Part shown: positions 1 through 10,158 of the stretch, one piece after another
Position numbering within the stretch: the first letter of the stretch is position 1
Layout of the letters: every line of letters starts with the position of its first letter
Assembly: GCA_017934425.1 (NCBI GenBank)
Contig: JAGBJO010000016.1
Location: 1-60,654, forward strand
Direction of reading: 5' to 3'
Origin: Ruminococcus sp.
GTDB taxonomy: Bacteria; Bacillota; Clostridia; Oscillospirales; Ruminococcaceae
Length of the DNA: 60,654 nucleotides
The notes under the pieces: model-generated
What the model was told of the DNA's origin: nothing
The model's database searches: none
The model's input: only the letters and a program-made list of their open reading frames with translations
Translations under genes and position numbers: made by a program

Positions 1-405
1 GGTTGTAGTCTCAGTTGTTGTCAGCTCAGTAGGACCTGCTGTTGTCTGAGTCTCCTCGGTTGTAGTTGTGATTTCTTCTGTTGTTGTGGCAGTGGTTGTT
101 GTGGTAGTGGTTGTAGTTGAGGTTGTAGTCTCAGTTGTTGTCAGCTCGGTTGTAGTTGTGGTGGTTGTTTCTACTGTAGTAGTTGTAGTTTCCTCGGAGG
201 TTGTTGAAGTTGTCTCCTCGGTTGTAGTTGTGGTTTCTTCTGTTGTGGTAGTTGTGGTGGTGGTAGTTGTTGTTGTGGTTGTAGTTGAGGTAGTTGTCTC
301 AGTTGTTGTCAGCTCGGTAGGACCTGCTGTTGTCTGAGTTTCCTCGGTTGTAGTTGTGGTAGTGGTTGTTATTGTTGTCGTTGTGGAAGTTGTTGTCTCA
401 ACAGA
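1..405 (-). repeat. Thr/Glu-rich low-complexity stalk coding repeat
   Basis: Read on the minus strand this stretch is dominated by ACA/ACT/ACC codons with scattered GAG, giving runs of Thr broken by Glu-Glu. A longer sub-unit containing TQTTAGPTELTTTETTT occurs at least twice (near 1-60 and 295-345). Such segments usually act as extended, O-glycosylated stalks between a folded head and the wall anchor. Simple repeats like this are prone to slippage and recombination. Confidence 0.8.
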
Positions 406-3400
406 CTTCATAGCGTCGCAAACCACGATATTTCCTGTGCTTGCCTTGAAGCCCTCGGAGGTTGTTTCTTTAACGACTGTTGCTTTATTTGTTTCTCTTG
501 CTGTTATATTGCCGTTTGCGTCCATTGCGAATTCAAACGCACTCTCAATAACAGTGTACTTTACGCCATCGGAATCAGTGATCTCGTCGCCGGTCTCTGT
601 AAGTGTATACTCGCCTGCCTTCAGTCCCTTGATTACTAATTCCTTGCCGTTTGATGTCCATATGATGCTCTTGTCCTCGATAATCAGGTTATTGTAATCC
701 TCCTGATTCTCGATGATGATATCAGTCTTCTTGAATTCGCCTGTAAGTGTAAGAACTGCACCATTTATCTCGCTCTGTCCGTTGATACCTACCTTGCTGA
801 TAGTCAGTGTGGTAGTTCTCTCTGCGTCGCAAACCGTGATGCTGCCGTTATCTGCGAAGTAACCTTCTTCAGAAGCGCTGTTAGCCTCAGAAGCCTGTTT
901 ATCTGCCTCGCCTTCAGCTTTTTCTCTTGAAGTGATATTGCCGTTTGCATCAATGTGGAAGTAGTAAGTGCCTTCGATCACATTATAAATATGATTGTTC
1001 TTGTCTTTGATAACTGTGCCCTCAGCCTGAGTTTCCTTCAGTGAGTAGTCGCCAGCCTTTAAGCCGGTCAGATCAACAGCAGTTCCGTTGGATACCCATG
1101 TTGCAGTTTTTCCGTCGAAGGAAACCTTGGGAGCATTCTCGTTTTCTGCCTGTGATACGCCGTTTTCTGAAAGGTTGTACTCTGCTGTCAGGATAAGCTT
1201 AGCACCGGTTATCTCAGTCTCGCCTGTGATGCCTACCTTGGAGATCTTAAGATCTGTGGTTTTCTCAGCATCACAAACCGTGATCTTGCCGTTAGCCAGA
1301 ACATAGCCTTCCTCGCTGGTGGTTTCAACTACATTACCGTTATTGCCCTCAGCCTTGGAAACTGTTCCGTCGGATTTAAGGTTGAATTTCAGTGAGTTTT
1401 CAATAACCTTGTACTCATTTCCGTCTGCGTCGGTGATCTTATCGCCTGTTTCAGTCAGTTCATATGTGCCTGCTGCCAGACCCTTGAGAGTAACTTCATC
1501 GCCGTTGGATGTCCATGAGATAGTGCCGTTCTTGCTGTCCTTTGTAACGTCTGCGCCGCCTGTTACTGTAATAGCGTCCACATTTGTTACGCCGCTGATA
1601 GTGAGTTTTGCACCGGTTATTTCTGTCTCGCCTGTGATGCCTACCTTGGAGATCGTAAGATCTGTGGTTTTCTCAGCATCACAAACTGTGATCTTGCCGT
1701 TATCCAGAACGTAGCCTTCCTCGCTGGTGGTTTCAACTACATTACCGTTATTGCCCTCAGCTTCGGAAACTGTTCCGTCGGATTTAAGGTTGAATTTCAG
1801 TGAGTTTTCAATAACCTTGTACTCATTTCCGTTTGCGTCGGTGATCTTATCGCCTGTTTCAGTCAGTTCATATGTACCTGCTGCCAGACCCTTGAGAGTA
1901 ACTTCATCGCCGTTGGAAGTCCATGAGATAGTGCCGTTCTTGCTGTCCTTCTTGGCATCTGTGCCGCCTGTTATTGTTACAGCGTCAACGTTCTTAATGC
2001 CGCTGATAGTGAGCTTAGCACCGGTTATCTCAGTCTCGCCTGTGATGCCTACCTTGGAGATCTTAAGATCTGTGGTTTTCTCAGCATCACAAACTGTGAT
2101 CTTGCCGTTAGCCAGAACGTAGCCTTCCTCGCTGGTGGTTTCAACTACATTACCGTTATTGCCCTCAGCCTTGGAAACTGTTCCGTCAGATTTAAGGTTG
2201 AATTTCAGTGAGTTTTCAATAACCTTGTACTCATTTCCGTCTGCGTCAGTTATCTTATCGCCTGTTTCAGTCAGTTCATATGTGCCTGCTGCCAGACCCT
2301 TGAGAGTAACTTCATCGCCGTTAGATGTCCATGAGATAGTGCCATTCTTGCTGTCCTTTGTAACGTCTGCGCCGCCTGTTACTGTAACAGCGTCCACATT
2401 TGTTACGCCGCTGATAGTGAGTTTAGCACCGGTTATCTCAGTCTCGCCTGTGATGCCTACCTTGGAGATCTTAAGATCAACGGTTCTTTCAGCATCACAA
2501 ACTGTGATCTTGCCGTTAGCCAAAACGTAGCCTTCCTCGCTGGTGGTTTCAACTACCTTGCCGTTGTTGCCCTCAGCCTTGGAAACTTTTCCGTCGGATT
2601 TAAGGTTGAATTTCAGTGAGTTTTCAATAACCTTGTACTCATTTCCGTTTGCGTCAGTTATCTTATCGCCTGTTTCAGTCAGTTCATATGTACCTGCTGC
2701 CAGACCCTGGAGAGTAACTTCATCGCCGTTAGATGTCCATGAGATCGTGCCGTTCTTGCTGTCCTTTGTAACGTCTGCGCCGCCTGTTACTGTAACAGCG
2801 TCCACATTTGTTACGCCGCTGATAGTGAGTTTTGCACCGGTTATCTCAGTCTCGCCTGTGATGCCTACCTTGGAGATCTTAAGATCTGTAGTCTTCTCAG
2901 CATCACAAACTGTGATCTTGCCGTTAGCCAGAACGTAGCCTTCCTCGCTGGTGGTTTCAACTACCTTGCCGTTGTTGCCCTCAGCCTTGGAAACTGTTCC
3001 GTCGGATTTAAGGTTGAATTTCAGTGAGTTTTCAATAACCTTGTACACATTTCCGTCTGCGTCGGTGATCTTATCGCCTGTTTCAGTCAGTTCATATGTA
3101 CCTGCTACCAGACCCTTGAGAGTAACTTCATCGCCGTTGGAAGTCCATGAGATCGTGCCGTTCTCGCTGTCCTTCTTGACATCTGTGCCGCCTGTTACTG
3201 TAACAGCGTTCACATTTGTTACACCGCTGATAGTAAGCTTAGCACCGGTTATCTCAGTCTCGCCTGTGATGCCTACCTTGGAGATCTTAAGATCAACGGT
3301 TCTTTCAGCATCGCAAACCTGAATAGTATCATTAGTGTCATCAAAGTAGATGCCTGCGTTCTTTCCGTCTGCCTTGGAAGGTGTTCCGGAAACAACATTC

Positions 3401-6400
3401 TTACTGTTATTGTTGATTGTGAATATGAATGTAGAATCAAGGACTTTGTAGAGATTACCATTTGCATCAGTAATTGTACTCTCGCCCTGAGTCTCACTGA
3501 GAGTATACTTGCCGTTAGGCAGGAAGCTCAGTTCAACAGGTGCATCGCCGGAAATCCAGCTTATACCTATCTGGTTATCGTTTTCGTCCTTAACTGGAGT
3601 AAGAACGACGTCTTTGCCGTCAGAAGTTTTAACAATGATTTTAGACCAATCATCAACGCCAGTATTTGTAACAGAAAGAACTGCGCCAGTTACCTCAGTC
3701 TCACCTGTAATGTCTGTCTTATTGACTGTAACCTTTACAGGCTTATCAACTATGCTTGTTTCGCCGTCAATTTTAAGGTCTCCGTCCTTTTCAACTATGC
3801 TGAATGATGCGGTAGCCTCATTGATTCCATAGCCTTCCGGAGCGGATGTTTCCTTAAGTGTGTAATTTCCGGTCGGCAGTCCACTGATATCAGTAGGGAT
3901 ATCGCCGGAAATGAATGTGATAACTGTTACTTCCTTGTCATCGCTCATCTCGCTGCCAATGGTGTATACAGTTCCGGAAGCGGTTTCGCCCTTTGTAAGT
4001 TCAGTAACGTTTTCATCAGCGTCTGTTCTTGTAAGGGTTATTCCGTTTATCTGCTTTTCTGTGAAGACCTTATCAGCAATTACTTTAAGCTCTGCGCCAG
4101 CCAGCTCATCATTATCACCAGTTACAACACCCTTCTTGCTTATTGTAGCAGTGCTGGTCTTCTCAGCATCAGCGATAGTGATAGCATGGTTGTTGCCGTC
4201 AAAGACAAAGTAACTCTTTGCGTTCTTTGCCTCGTCCTCACTAAGGAAATCATCTTTTACATTGGTATTGATCTTTTCTTCGTCATCAGCCGGATTCAGC
4301 ACAAGTGTGTTACACTCATTCTTATCTGCTGTTGCAGAGATATCCTTGCTTATAGTGAAGTTCAGTGAAGACTTTACTATCTGATACTCGCTGTTGAATT
4401 CATCGCTGCTTGGTTCCTCAGTAAGTGTATAGTTACCAGCAGGAAGATCCTTGATCTGAACGGGTTTATCCTCAGAGATCCACCAGATACCGTCTGCATT
4501 GTTATCGCTGTCATAATGAAGCTGGATCTTGGTTTCGCTGTCAGCATTTGCAGCAGCAACCTTTTCCCAACTGTATCCGGTAATATTCTGATTGAACTGT
4601 GAGAAATCATCGTTGAACTGACCGGTAATGACGATCTTAGCTCCGCTTACTTCTTCCTTACCGGTTATGTTGGTTTTGTTGATAGTAAGTGACTTTTTCT
4701 TGTTAGTGAGAGTAGCCTCTGTTTCTGACTGGTCAGCAATTATTTCATTATTGCTGTCAAGAGCATTGGTTATCACTCCGCCCTCGACTGTCAGTTCCAT
4801 TTTTACATTCTCATCGATGTATCCATCAGGAGTCTTTGTCTCCTCCAGGATATACACACCGTCAGGAAGTTTTTCAACTGTACAGCCGTTGCCATAAACA
4901 GTCATCCACTTTACTATCTTCTTGGTATCGACACCATCACGGATCCTTAGATCATCGTTCATACCGCCGGAGTTACCGCCGGCATTGCGGATCTCTACGG
5001 AACTGAGATCGATATCGTTATTCTTGCTTGTGAGTGTAAGTTCAACATTTGCGATATGTTCTTCTGTTGAACCCTTTACAGCGCCCTCTGTTTTCTTTTT
5101 AATAAGAATGGAGGTCACCTTATCGTATGCCTTGATGACGGTGTTTCCCTCATCAAGTTCAATTGCCTTACCAAAGCTGAAACCGCCTGAAAGAACTTCT
5201 TCCTTAGTATTCTTTACAGTATTATCATTATCAATAAGTTCTACCTTATTGCTTATGAGTTTGAACTGCTGCGGAAGAATTGCTCTGTAACCAGAAGGTG
5301 TTTCAAGTTCCTCCAGTGTATATTCACCGCAAGGAAGATTTGTGAAATGAACCGTATCATCACCTGTTGTCCAGATGATCTTTGTTTCGGTCTTTGTAAG
5401 TTCAGCGCCTTTAGCACTTGCATCTAACAGTGTTGCAGTTTTAACATATGCAGTGTTAAGTGTCAGTGCCATTTTAGCACCGGGAAGGAAATCGCCAACA
5501 ATTACGCCAGAATCATTTCTGCTGTTATCCAGCTTGGATACTTTAAGTTCTGTTGTATCTGCTTCATCGACCATTGATACGGAGAATGTGTTTTTATCAT
5601 CCTGCTTAATGATCTCAGCAGTGGATTCCTTGAGGATGTCGGTGTTATTTTCATCAACTTCAAGGCTATGGAATGTTGACTGATTCCAATTAGATGTAAC
5701 ATAGAAGTAGATCGGCTTTGCTGTCTTATAACCAACAGGAGTGCCTGTCTCCTCTATCTTGTAGATATAGTAGTCAGATTCGATCGAATTCTTCAGATCT
5801 GTTCCAACAGCCCATTCACGGTGAGCAGTATCTGCGCCTGTAGGATTGGGGATATGTCTGCTCTCAACAAGATTTTCAAAACCGTTTGCGGTTTTATCAG
5901 CCTTATACTCTGTAAGAGAAATAGCAAGGTTTTCTATATCATAAGTATTATTCTTGTCGAGCTGTTCGCCAGCAGTGTTAGTCTTTATGAAAACGAGTTT
6001 TCTGCCCTGGATAGAGTTTTCAAGGGTAATAGTATTATCGTTTATCTTGAACTTGTCGCCGCTTCCTGCAATGCTTATCTGCTCGCCCTTGGTGATCTTT
6101 TCCAGTTTAACATCAATGGCAGATATAGAATGATTATTCCAATCCTGAACCTTGAAGCCAATTTCATTGATGTCATCTATGTCCAAACCGCCATCGACTG
6201 TAACGATAGTTTTTCCATCATTGAAACCACTAAAATTCAACTTGGGTCGGATTTCATCTGTATTACTACCGCTTGAATTTACAGAGTAATTGAGTGTGAT
6301 ATCACCCGTACTTGTTATATCAAAGCCTACTATTTTGTATCCATTTTGCAGGTAATTTGATTTAATAGAATCAGTCACCTTGAAAACAGCTTCTTTTCCA

Positions 6401-9400
6401 CCATTGTTATTAACATTAGTGTTAACATAATCGGGATCAGATAAAAGTGTCTCATTCTCAGATGTATCAGCCTTCTTAAAACCCTGAACGATCTCGTTGC
6501 CGCTGTCAATTGTAAATACATTAACAACATTTTCTTCGCTATTTGTATAGTTCTCAGGAGCCTTTGTTTCAATGATCGCATAGTGGTGACCAACTTCAAG
6601 ATCATCAGATCTGAAAACGCCGTTTTCAATATCCTGTATCTTAGTAAAGTCATCATCTGTAAAGCCAGCGTTATACTTTATTACAACGCTTTCGGTATTA
6701 TTTTCCTTCAGCTTTGCAATACCAGATTCATTAAGCTCTACGAGCATCAGTTCAGCATCACTGACAACATCGCCGGCTGTATCAGTCTTCTTGAAGTTAA
6801 ACACCTTGAGTTTGTCATCGACTACCTTGATAGTTCTGTCTTCAAGATCTGAAGTATTGCCGAATGTCTTGCCATTGACAAGATTGCTCTTGTGTGTGAG
6901 TACAGGGCCGTTGAATGACCATGTGAATGTGATATTGTCTTCAATATCACCCACATACAGTTTATTGCCATCAACGAAGAAATAAGTATCAGCAGCCTTG
7001 TCATATCCAGCAGGAGCATTTACTTCCTTTATGCAGTATACACCGCTGATAGTAGGAACTGCGCCGTCTGTAACTTTGACATTATTCTGCTGTTCGAGGC
7101 TGAATCCACCGCTTGCATTAGAAGTCCAATCTGCTACAGGGGTCAGCTTTGTCTGTTCGTATATGTATTTGCCAGCAATGAAATTAACATTATACTCAGC
7201 CTCATAGATCTGCATCTTTGCCCCTTTAAGAGGTGAGTTTTCATCGTCTGAACCAACTTTCAGGATATTTACCGACGGTGCGTCCTTAAACTGGAGCTTT
7301 TCTCCAAGTCCGCTGGTAATATCAATGATTGGTTCCATCAGATGATTATTATATGTTACAACATACTCATTGTCTTTCTGCTTATATGCCTTCATGCAGT
7401 CAAGTTCAGCAGCATCAACAGGGTTGCCGTTCTTTGTAGCCGCAGTAACATTATTGTCTGCGTCCACTTCCTTGATATTATAAGCGTCTTTGCCCTTGTA
7501 GTAGGTAGCCACATTAATATCATTAGGATGAATGGTCTCTGTTTTCTTCACGCTCTTGAATTCAGCATCATCATACAGCACAACTTCAACATCGTCCACA
7601 TATCCAATGGTGATATCATTGCTTTTTAAGATCTTATTTGCTGCATAGCCTTCGCTGTCCTGATCTTCGCCGGCTGCTGCCTTTTTGTAGTACTGTCTTT
7701 CAGTAAATCCATAAGAGTAAGAACCAGCTTTTATCGGAGTTAATTCAACTTGTGGATTTTGATATACTATCTTTGACTCGCCTTCGCCTTCAAAGTTCAT
7801 AGTGAAGCCGACAACTTCTGACAACTGCTTGCCTTCAAGTCCGCCAAAACTCATCGGATCCCAAAAATTCGTTTCTAAAGTTGCGTGGTTCGGAGTGATG
7901 TCACTGGTTGTAACAGATGTACCGTCTTTGAAGAAGAAAGTTATGTCTTTCATCTCAACAGTTGTGGTATGGCTGCTCCATGCAAGTACATTAAATCCGA
8001 TGGGATTGTGACTTATCAGCTCATAGTTACCGTCTGCAAGGTCTGCCTCAGTTATAAGTAAAGGATCGCTTGCTGCAGCAGCATCGTCATTTGTCAGAGT
8101 ATACATCTTTCTTGTGTATGTGATCGTAGGATCCTGATTGATGTTCAGTTCTCTTGCTTCTCCCGGCTTTATCTCGATATAGTACTCATTCTTGTTATCT
8201 ATCTGGAAGCCTGTAGGAGCTTTATACTCTTTGATAACATACTTACCAGCCGGAAGTTCGATCTTATCGCCGTTTCCGGATTCGCCTACATACTCTGGGA
8301 ATAGGCTTACATTGCCTTCATCGTCTACAGGGTAAGCACCGATCTGAGCGCCGTCAATTTTTTCACTGCCGTCTTCATTCAGTTTATCAAAGGATAACTC
8401 GTATCCTTCCTCAACACCTACAATGGAAGCCGGTCCAAGATACGGACGGAAACCGATCTCAGCGCCGCCTTCAAAGCTTTTGGCAATTACAGCACCGGAA
8501 AGGTGGGGGTTTCTTTGCTGATCGCCGCTCTTGCCTTTGTTACTTTCATCATAACTGTAGAAAAGTGCATTTGGTGCAAGAATAGTACCATTGAAGCAAG
8601 CAAAGAAATTAACTCTTGATGCATTCGGGAAGTTATAAAGGATATAAGCACTTTCGGGGTTGTTATTCTGACCGCCGTTGTTCATCTGGCTTATATCATT
8701 GCCTGCGTACTCAACATAAACCTGGTTTATGCCTGTTGTTGTACCGATAGTAGCACTTTTATCAGGACAGTTTACAACTACATATGTTCCGGGCTTAACA
8801 TCAAAAACTACGTTTGTGATGCTTGCATCCCAGCTGTCGATGTCGAAGTAAACAACTTCAGGATTGTCAGTACCAGAATACTTGAATGTAACGGTACCGT
8901 TATCGATAGTAGTCTCACCTGTAGCCGGCTTTTCAGAGATAAGTTTTGAGCGTGACTTGATGGTTTCCATATATGCATTTACATCAAGCACCTCATTAGT
9001 CTTATACATATGGTCGGCATAAGGCATTACCTCAGGAACGGTAGTATTTTCATAGTCATCAATTTTAGTATTTGCACCTACGACTATTCTTTTGAATACC
9101 TTTCCTTCTGAATCATCAGGATGTACTCTGTCCGTCCATGAACTGATGTGGACCTGTTTGAGTTCAGATCCGGTAGCAATAACATGAGCATATCCGCTGT
9201 AGCCGAGTATGCAATCCAGATCATAATAAGGAGCTACATACATACCGTTACCTGCTTCGTAGTGACCTACGTTATTTTCGGTATGAAAAGTACCTCCTAC
9301 AGCAAGTCTGCCTTCTGTATCCGAGCCCCATGCAGTGAAATAACTATTTTCATCACCGCCTATGAAAGCTGAAAACTGTGAAGCAATACCGAGAGCATAT

Positions 9401-9630
9401 TTTCTTTCAGCATTTGCAATCGTTTCTTCGACAGTTGCGCCACGGATCGGGTTATTATCGCCGACCAGAAGCGTTACCGCATCTGTTGGATACTTACCAT
9501 TCAGCGTGGTGAGTTCATTTTCAGCCGCTTTTGTTGTAACAACATCTAATGACTGTGGAAGGACACAGGAAACAGTCATAAGGCTGGAAATGAGTCCGCT
9601 GAGCAATCGTTTGCCCAACTTTTGTTTCAT
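1..9630 (-). CDS. Giant cell-surface protein: choice-of-anchor-A head, SpaA/Cna-B-like repeats, Thr-rich stalk (3' end outside window)
   Basis: An open minus-strand frame runs from an ATG at 9630 (upstream GAAAGGGTG Shine-Dalgarno) to the window edge, 3210 codons with no stop at the places I translated. Residues 1-35 look like a signal peptide. Residues about 40-400 match the choice-of-anchor-A family (motifs YFTAWGSDTEGRLAVGG, FNGTILAPNALF, LSGAVIAKSFEGG). From about residue 410 come many SpaA/Cna-B-like prealbumin modules of the type AGKYVIKEYKAPTGFQ and AGTYELTETGDK, with the Lys and Glu positions that form isopeptide bonds in this family. Residues about 3075-3210 are Thr/Glu-rich. The C-terminus, and so the anchor (LPXTG, dockerin or other), lies outside the window. 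Likely an exported stalk-like adhesin or scaffold. Its ligand cannot be told from the sequence. Confidence 0.85.
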   Translation of the reverse strand, partial: MKQKLGKRLLSGLISSLMTVSCVLPQSLDVVTTKAAENELTTLNGKYPTDAVTLLVGDNNPIRGATVEETIANAERKYALGIASQFSAFIGGDENSYFTAWGSDTEGRLAVGGTFHTENNVGHYEAGNGMYVAPYYDLDCILGYSGYAHVIATGSELKQVHISSWTDRVHPDDSEGKVFKRIVVGANTKIDDYENTTVPEVMPYADHMYKTNEVLDVNAYMETIKSRSKLISEKPATGETTIDNGTVTFKYSGTDNPEVVYFDIDSWDASITNVVFDVKPGTYVVVNCPDKSATIGTTTGINQVYVEYAGNDISQMNNGGQNNNPESAYILYNFPNASRVNFFACFNGTILAPNALFYSYDESNKGKSGDQQRNPHLSGAVIAKSFEGGAEIGFRPYLGPASIVGVEEGYELSFDKLNEDGSEKIDGAQIGAYPVDDEGNVSLFPEYVGESGNGDKIELPAGKYVIKEYKAPTGFQIDNKNEYYIEIKPGEARELNINQDPTITYTRKMYTLTNDDAAAASDPLLITEADLADGNYELISHNPIGFNVLAWSSHTTTVEMKDITFFFKDGTSVTTSDITPNHATLETNFWDPMSFGGLEGKQLSEVVGFTMNFEGEGESKIVYQNPQVELTPIKAGSYSYGFTERQYYKKAAAGEDQDSEGYAANKILKSNDITIGYVDDVEVVLYDDAEFKSVKKTETIHPNDINVATYYKGKDAYNIKEVDADNNVTAATKNGNPVDAAELDCMKAYKQKDNEYVVTYNNHLMEPIIDITSGLGEKLQFKDAPSVNILKVGSDDENSPLKGAKMQIYEAEYNVNFIAGKYIYEQTKLTPVADWTSNASGGFSLEQQNNVKVTDGAVPTISGVYCIKEVNAPAGYDKAADTYFFVDGNKLYVGDIEDNITFTWSFNGPVLTHKSNLVNGKTFGNTSDLEDRTIKVVDDKLKVFNFKKTDTAGDVVSDAELMLVELNESGIAKLKENNTESVVIKYNAGFTDDDFTKIQDIENGVFRSDDLEVGHHYAIIETKAPENYTNSEENVVNVFTIDSGNEIVQGFKKADTSENETLLSDPDYVNTNVNNNGGKEAVFKVTDSIKSNYLQNGYKIVGFDITSTGDITLNYSVNSSGSNTDEIRPKLNFSGFNDGKTIVTVDGGLDIDDINEIGFKVQDWNNHSISAIDVKLEKITKGEQISIAGSGDKFKINDNTITLENSIQGRKLVFIKTNTAGEQLDKNNTYDIENLAISLTEYKADKTANGFENLVESRHIPNPTGADTAHREWAVGTDLKNSIESDYYIYKIEETGTPVGYKTAKPIYFYVTSNWNQSTFHSLEVDENNTDILKESTAEIIKQDDKNTFSVSMVDEADTTELKVSKLDNSRNDSGVIVGDFLPGAKMALTLNTAYVKTATLLDASAKGAELTKTETKIIWTTGDDTVHFTNLPCGEYTLEELETPSGYRAILPQQFKLISNKVELIDNDNTVKNTKEEVLSGGFSFGKAIELDEGNTVIKAYDKVTSILIKKKTEGAVKGSTEEHIANVELTLTSKNNDIDLSSVEIRNAGGNSGGMNDDLRIRDGVDTKKIVKWMTVYGNGCTVEKLPDGVYILEETKTPDGYIDENVKMELTVEGGVITNALDSNNEIIADQSETEATLTNKKKSLTINKTNITGKEEVSGAKIVITGQFNDDFSQFNQNITGYSWEKVAAANADSETKIQLHYDSDNNADGIWWISEDKPVQIKDLPAGNYTLTEEPSSDEFNSEYQIVKSSLNFTISKDISATADKNECNTLVLNPADDEEKINTNVKDDFLSEDEAKNAKSYFVFDGNNHAITIADAEKTSTATISKKGVVTGDNDELAGAELKVIADKVFTEKQINGITLTRTDADENVTELTKGETASGTVYTIGSEMSDDKEVTVITFISGDIPTDISGLPTGNYTLKETSAPEGYGINEATASFSIVEKDGDLKIDGETSIVDKPVKVTVNKTDITGETEVTGAVLSVTNTGVDDWSKIIVKTSDGKDVVLTPVKDENDNQIGISWISGDAPVELSFLPNGKYTLSETQGESTITDANGNLYKVLDSTFIFTINNNSKNVVSGTPSKADGKNAGIYFDDTNDTIQVCDAERTVDLKISKVGITGETEITGAKLTISGVTNVNAVTVTGGTDVKKDSENGTISWTSNGDEVTLKGLVAGTYELTETGDKITDADGNVYKVIENSLKFNLKSDGTVSKAEGNNGKVVETTSEEGYVLANGKITVCDAEKTTDLKISKVGITGETEITGAKLTISGVTNVDAVTVTGGADVTKDSKNGTISWTSNGDEVTLQGLAAGTYELTETGDKITDANGNEYKVIENSLKFNLKSDGKVSKAEGNNGKVVETTSEEGYVLANGKITVCDAERTVDLKISKVGITGETEITGAKLTISGVTNVDAVTVTGGADVTKDSKNGTISWTSNGDEVTLKGLAAGTYELTETGDKITDADGNEYKVIENSLKFNLKSDGTVSKAEGNNGNVVETTSEEGYVLANGKITVCDAEKTTDLKISKVGITGETEITGAKLTISGIKNVDAVTITGGTDAKKDSKNGTISWTSNGDEVTLKGLAAGTYELTETGDKITDANGNEYKVIENSLKFNLKSDGTVSEAEGNNGNVVETTSEEGYVLDNGKITVCDAEKTTDLTISKVGITGETEITGAKLTISGVTNVDAITVTGGADVTKDSKNGTISWTSNGDEVTLKGLAAGTYELTETGDKITDADGNEYKVIENSLKFNLKSDGTVSKAEGNNGNVVETTSEEGYVLANGKITVCDAEKTTDLKISKVGITGETEITGAKLILTAEYNLSENGVSQAENENAPKVSFDGKTATWVSNGTAVDLTGLKAGDYSLKETQAEGTVIKDKNNHIYNVIEGTYYFHIDANGNITSREKAEGEADKQASEANSASEEGYFADNGSITVCDAERTTTLTISKVGINGQSEINGAVLTLTGEFKKTDIIIENQEDYNNLIIEDKSIIWTSNGKELVIKGLKAGEYTLTETGDEITDSDGVKYTVIESAFEFAMDANGNITARETNKATVVKETTSEGFKASTGNIVVCDAMKSVETTTSTTTTITTTTTTTTEETQTTAGPTELTTTETTTSTTTTTTTTTTTTTTTEETTTTTEETTSTTSEETTTTTVETTTTTTTELTTTETTTSTTTTTTTTTATTTEEITTTTEETQTTAGPTELTTTETTT
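1268..3307 (-). repeat. Five tandem 408-bp (136-residue) SpaA-like modules
   Basis: The period is exactly 408 bp: units 1268-1675, 1676-2083, 2084-2491, 2492-2899 and 2900-3307. Each encodes a module opening with the core VCDAEK-TDLTISKVGITGETEITGAKLTISG and closing after LAAGTYELTETGDKITDADGNEY; only short pieces are quoted. Units differ at a few codons in a mosaic way, for example a DVTKDS versus DAKKDS or DVKKDS variant and an AEKTTD versus AERTVD variant. That pattern suggests gene conversion among units. A more diverged copy lies at about 830-1260. Confidence 0.92.
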
Positions 9631-9726
9631 AAATTTCACCCTTTCTATGTTAATTCCACTCACCAGGTCATTGGGAGTATCCTTTGTGCAAAACACACCA
9701 ATGTCACCCCGGATTATGGTATTTTT

Positions 9727-9755
9727 ATTATATCACAAGACGTTCACAATTGCAA
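9727..9755 (-). promoter_or_regulatory. Sigma-A-type promoter of the giant surface protein gene
   Basis: On the minus strand, -35 TTGCAA (9750-9755) and -10 TATAAT (9727-9732) are separated by 17 bp. The predicted start near 9720 leaves a leader of about 90 nt that contains a CATTGG/CCAATG inverted repeat upstream of the Shine-Dalgarno. The rest of 9756-10099 is AT-rich, and I see no gene in it. Confidence 0.75.
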
Positions 9756-10099
9756 TAGTCAAAAAATGTTCTAATGATAGAAATTCAATAAACAAGCTTG
9801 TGCATTTTATACATAAATTCGAGCTATTTAGGTGTGCTTAGTTCACTATTTGTTAACATTTTTCTTCGTTTTTCCCGATTTATAGCCATATTCAAAATCT
9901 ATCGCCCCATACATCACAGATATATCGTTTCAAGGCTAAAAAGTTCAAACCACAAATTCACCTGCAATTAGATTGATGTTTTATCTTCTGTTCGCTACTA
10001 TAAAATAAATATTATACTATAGTTTTCTGGTTTAGTAAAATAAATTTCGCATATTATATGAATTTGTTATATATAAAATCAATTACTGCCTGCAAAATA

Positions 10100-10133
10100 A
10101 AAAAAGACCGCAAAGCCCGTAAGCTCTGCGGTC
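10100..10133 (-). terminator. Rho-independent terminator after the Lys/Ala-rich gene
   Basis: GACCGCAGAGC pairs with GCTTTGCGGTC on the minus strand and is followed by a run of seven T. It lies 26 bp past the stop codon of the gene ending at 10159. Confidence 0.85.
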
Positions 10134-10158
10134 ATAAAAAATCATTTGTGCAATATGC

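Noticed and set aside
68-697. Valine-rich plus-strand ORFs
   Set aside because: They are the antisense of the Thr-rich stalk and SpaA modules (ACN codons read as GTN/NGT); no ribosome-binding site and no family likeness.
1268-3307. CRISPR-like array
   Set aside because: The period is 408 bp, the whole unit is repeated without unique spacers, and it encodes an in-frame protein module.
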